Below are positions 5,473-7,256 of a stretch of DNA of 7,256 nt, piece by piece. Both the position numbers and the translations under genes were made by a program. Position 1 is the first letter of the stretch. Each line of letters opens with the position of its first letter. Origin of the DNA: Actinomycetes bacterium. GTDB taxonomy: Bacteria > Actinomycetota > Actinomycetes > Propionibacteriales > Propionibacteriaceae. A model generated the notes under the pieces. It made no database searches, was not told where the DNA came from, and worked only from the letters and a program-made list of their open reading frames with translations. Where the stretch lies: assembly GCA_023412435.1 (NCBI GenBank), contig JAEYNS010000220.1, positions 1-7,256 of the forward strand, given 5' to 3'.

Positions 5473-6840
5473 TCAGCTTCCCGCCAGCGCGCGGGGTGAT
5501 TCGTCGAGGCTGACGGTGGCCCGGCCGTCGGCCATCAGGAACACCCGGCCGGGGTCCTGCGACAGGCAGCCGTTGCCCTCGCCGGTGATCACCAGCGTGT
5601 CGACTGCTCCGGCCGTCCGCAGGGTGCCGACCGCGCTGCCGATCTCGCGGCTGGGCGCTGCCGGTCCGGGAAGGCCTGCACCCTCGACGAGCTGCCTGAC
5701 CGGGCAGTCCGCGGTGGGGGTGAGCGGGACCACCCACGCGGCGCCGCCGGGTCCGTCCTCGCCGGCGTCGGGGACCCGGGCGCCGGGTTGGCCCACCACG
5801 ACCCCCAGGGTGTCGGCGCAGACTCTTCCGATCGCCACCGTGCGGCCGAACGAACCTCCGATCGCGGCGCCGCCCGCCGGCGGGGTGATGCGCTGCGAAG
5901 GAACCAGGGCGCCGTCCGCCAGGGTGAACACCTGGACCGAACCGTAGGTGTCGCCTCCCGTGTGATCGCCGGCGATTCCCACCGCCAGGTAGCCGTCGCC
6001 GGCGGCCAGGCTGGTACCGAAGCGGGCGTCCTGCTGCGGGTCGCCGGGGACACCGTCACTGGCCAGGTCGATGACGCGTGCGGCGAGCACCCCGGCCTCT
6101 CCCAGGGTGAGGTCCACGATGGCGCCGGCGAAGGCAGACCCGCTCACGGCCGTGCCTGAGGCCGCGACGATCAGGTGGTCGCCGAGGCTGGCGAGTGCGC
6201 CGCCGAAGTCGGAGGACCCGCTGACGGCGGGAAGCTCGGGGACGCCGCCGAGCCCTTCGGCGAGCAGCAGCGGTGGCCCAACCGGCTCGCCGTCGTCACC
6301 GAGCCGGAAGGCCGCCAGCCCGATGCCGCCGTCCCTGTGGTCGCCGTAGCTCACCACCAGCCGGGGCACCGGCTCGGCGACCAGGGCGAGCGCCGAGGCC
6401 AAGGGCTGGCCGAGGCTCTCGGGGGGAGGGATCACGCGCATGTTCTGGAGCTGGAGACCGGCAGCGGAGCCGAACAGCAGGTACAGGTTCGAGGTCTTCG
6501 CCGGGCCGCGCGTGTTGGAGGCCACTAGGGCAAGGTCGCTGTAGCCGTCGCGGTTGAGGTCGGCTGCCAGCGGCCGGCCGTCCAGGTTCCCGTCGACCTC
6601 CCCGGTGACCTCGAGTGGAGTGAACACCTCGAGGCGGCCCGTCCCGTACCGAACCCGCAGGTCGAAGACGAACGGGAAGTGGGAGTCGGTGAAGGCAAGG
6701 TCGGCCAGGCCGTCGCCGTCGAAGTCGGGGCTGACCCGGGGCTCGACAGCCGCCGGTGGGGTGGCGGCGGGGATCTGGCTGGTGCAGGCCGTCAGCACGG
6801 CCGCGCACAGGACCGCTGCGAGTGCCTTCGAGACGGTCAT
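5473..6840 (-). CDS. FG-GAP/integrin-type beta-propeller lipoprotein, upstream paralogue
   Basis: A 455-residue predicted surface lipoprotein of unknown function. The signal peptide ends in a canonical lipobox LTAC, with C19 as the lipidated residue, followed by a short Pro/Ala-rich spacer (about 20-37). Calcium-loop motifs are DFDGDGLADLA (39-49) and DLNRDGYSDLA (94-104). FG-GAP blades are recognisable at about 209-246, 271-307 and 328-373, with FG cores and LAVGIAG or VVVGQPG strands. C341 and C379 match C369 and C405 of the neighbour, as does CPxRQLxEG (379-387). A further cysteine, C425, has no partner in the paralogue. The ATG at 6840 was chosen because GGAGG (6851-6847) lies 6 nt upstream and the signal peptide starts there; the 35-residue in-frame extension to 6945 does not look like a secretion signal. 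This is the first gene of the lipoprotein pair, 12 bp ahead of the second. Confidence 0.9.
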   Translation of the reverse strand: MTVSKALAAVLCAAVLTACTSQIPAATPPAAVEPRVSPDFDGDGLADLAFTDSHFPFVFDLRVRYGTGRLEVFTPLEVTGEVDGNLDGRPLAADLNRDGYSDLALVASNTRGPAKTSNLYLLFGSAAGLQLQNMRVIPPPESLGQPLASALALVAEPVPRLVVSYGDHRDGGIGLAAFRLGDDGEPVGPPLLLAEGLGGVPELPAVSGSSDFGGALASLGDHLIVAASGTAVSGSAFAGAIVDLTLGEAGVLAARVIDLASDGVPGDPQQDARFGTSLAAGDGYLAVGIAGDHTGGDTYGSVQVFTLADGALVPSQRITPPAGGAAIGGSFGRTVAIGRVCADTLGVVVGQPGARVPDAGEDGPGGAAWVVPLTPTADCPVRQLVEGAGLPGPAAPSREIGSAVGTLRTAGAVDTLVITGEGNGCLSQDPGRVFLMADGRATVSLDESPRALAGS

Positions 6841-6949
6841 GCGACGCCTCCACGGTCCGGGGTGGGACGGGACCCCTCCACGGTAGCGCGATGCGAACGG
6901 CGCGGAGGCGGATTGGTGTGAGGCCAGTGAGCAGCGCTCTCGCAACGCC
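6841..6949 (-). promoter_or_regulatory. Leader region of the lipoprotein pair
   Basis: This 109-bp gap is the only space upstream of the lipoprotein genes where a promoter could sit, and it is GC-rich. The only TANNNT match seen is TACCGT (6886-6881, minus strand), without a recognisable -35 at normal spacing, so no promoter is claimed. No run of T follows any hairpin, so a terminator for the DUF559 gene is not visible either. The part near the start codon holds the repeat structure listed separately. Confidence 0.4.
6847..6884 (-). repeat. Direct 10-bp repeat flanking a small hairpin in the leader
   Basis: The decamer ACCGTGGAGG (mRNA sense) occurs at 6884-6875 and again at 6856-6847, 28 bp apart. 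The downstream copy contains the Shine-Dalgarno GGAGG of the lipoprotein gene. Between and partly overlapping them, GGGGT (6859-6863) and ACCCC (6872-6876) can pair as a 5-bp stem with an 8-nt loop. It may be a repressor site, a translation-control element or a small duplication; the sequence alone does not decide. Confidence 0.45.
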
Positions 6950-7256
6950 TCAGCCGGCGAGGGCGCGGCGGATCCGCGCCATGACGACCTGCGGGTCGGC
7001 GATCACCTCCCGACCGAGCCACCTGACCATCCGCAGGCCGAGGTCGCGGAGCGCCTGCTCACGGCGCTTCTCGCGCTCGAAGGCATCCGGGTCGGAGTAC
7101 TTCACCACGCCGTCGGCCTCTCCGATCAGGTGCTGCTCGGGCCAGTAGCAGTCGGCGTACATGGTGCCGAGCCGAGTCCGGAAGGGGTGCTGGAACTGCG
7201 GCAGCGGGATCCCCGCGAGGACCATCTGGCCGGCCGACAGGGACTCGATCGGGCTC
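6950..7256 (-). CDS. DUF559 endonuclease-like protein, C-terminal part (5' end outside window)
   Basis: The frame is open from the right edge to a TGA at 6952-6950, giving 101 visible residues. It shows the hallmarks of the DUF559 (VSR/restriction-endonuclease-like fold) proteins common in actinobacteria. These are SPIES near the window edge, D-C-Y-WPE then GEADG in the core (about residues 35-49 of the visible part), then KYSDPDAFEREKRRE, and an ALRDLG...VRW segment. The acidic residues in SPIES, in the D before the WPE and in the EADG motif are the likely metal-binding set, and the motif looks complete. Substrate and biological role are not established for this group; full-length relatives often carry an N-terminal AbiEi-like winged helix, which would lie outside the window. 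An ATG at 7225 is inside the conserved part and is unlikely to be the true start. Confidence 0.8.
   Translation of the reverse strand, partial: SPIESLSAGQMVLAGIPLPQFQHPFRTRLGTMYADCYWPEQHLIGEADGVVKYSDPDAFEREKRREQALRDLGLRMVRWLGREVIADPQVVMARIRRALAG

Noticed and set aside
4040..5947. Long + strand open frames opposite the two lipoprotein genes
   Set aside because: The translations are low-complexity Pro/Arg/Ser/Gly-rich text with no domain pattern, while the minus strand has signal peptides, Shine-Dalgarno sequences and FG-GAP motifs.
6841..6945. N-terminal extension of the upstream lipoprotein to an earlier start
   Set aside because: It would bury the signal peptide and lipobox behind 35 residues and ignore the well-spaced GGAGG before 6840.

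Overview
The window is a densely coded, very GC-rich stretch with G/C-dominated third codon positions and GTG/TTG starts. Together with a lipA gene followed directly by a DUF4191 gene, this points to an actinobacterium (Actinomycetota). A member of Propionibacteriales or a relative is possible, but this is inference only. There are seven protein genes (two cut by the window edges), no RNA genes, no insertion sequence, no CRISPR array, and no non-coding stretch longer than about 110 bases.

Layout from left to right. The left edge holds the 3' end of a + strand gene for a right-handed parallel beta-helix protein (1-476). It converges, with only 8 bp between stop codons, on a run of genes that are all on the minus strand. 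Read in their direction of transcription these are: a partial DUF559 endonuclease-like gene (7256-6950); a 109-bp gap with a short repeat structure; two tandem paralogous FG-GAP/integrin-type beta-propeller lipoprotein genes (6840-5473 and 5460-4006, 12 bp apart); lipoyl synthase lipA (3965-3024, 40 bp downstream); a DUF4191 two-helix membrane protein (3027-2263, 4-bp ATGA overlap with lipA); and a Uup-like ABC-F ATPase (2260-485, 2 bp after the DUF4191 stop, TTG start).

Functionally, lipA, DUF4191 and ABC-F look like a translationally coupled housekeeping block: lipoate cofactor synthesis, an unknown membrane protein, and a ribosome-associated ATPase. The two lipoproteins form their own unit, with strong Shine-Dalgarno sequences, a shared mature N-terminus, two calcium-loop motifs, several propeller blades and a shared C-terminal cysteine module. 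They are predicted to be anchored on the outer face of the membrane and are the least characterised part of the window. lipB, which often sits next to lipA in actinobacteria, is not adjacent here.

Nothing in the window shows clearly a new multi-gene system. The items most worth a second look are the paralogous lipoprotein pair with its conserved C-terminal cysteine module, its insertion point directly upstream of lipA, and the initiation signals of lipA and the ABC-F gene.
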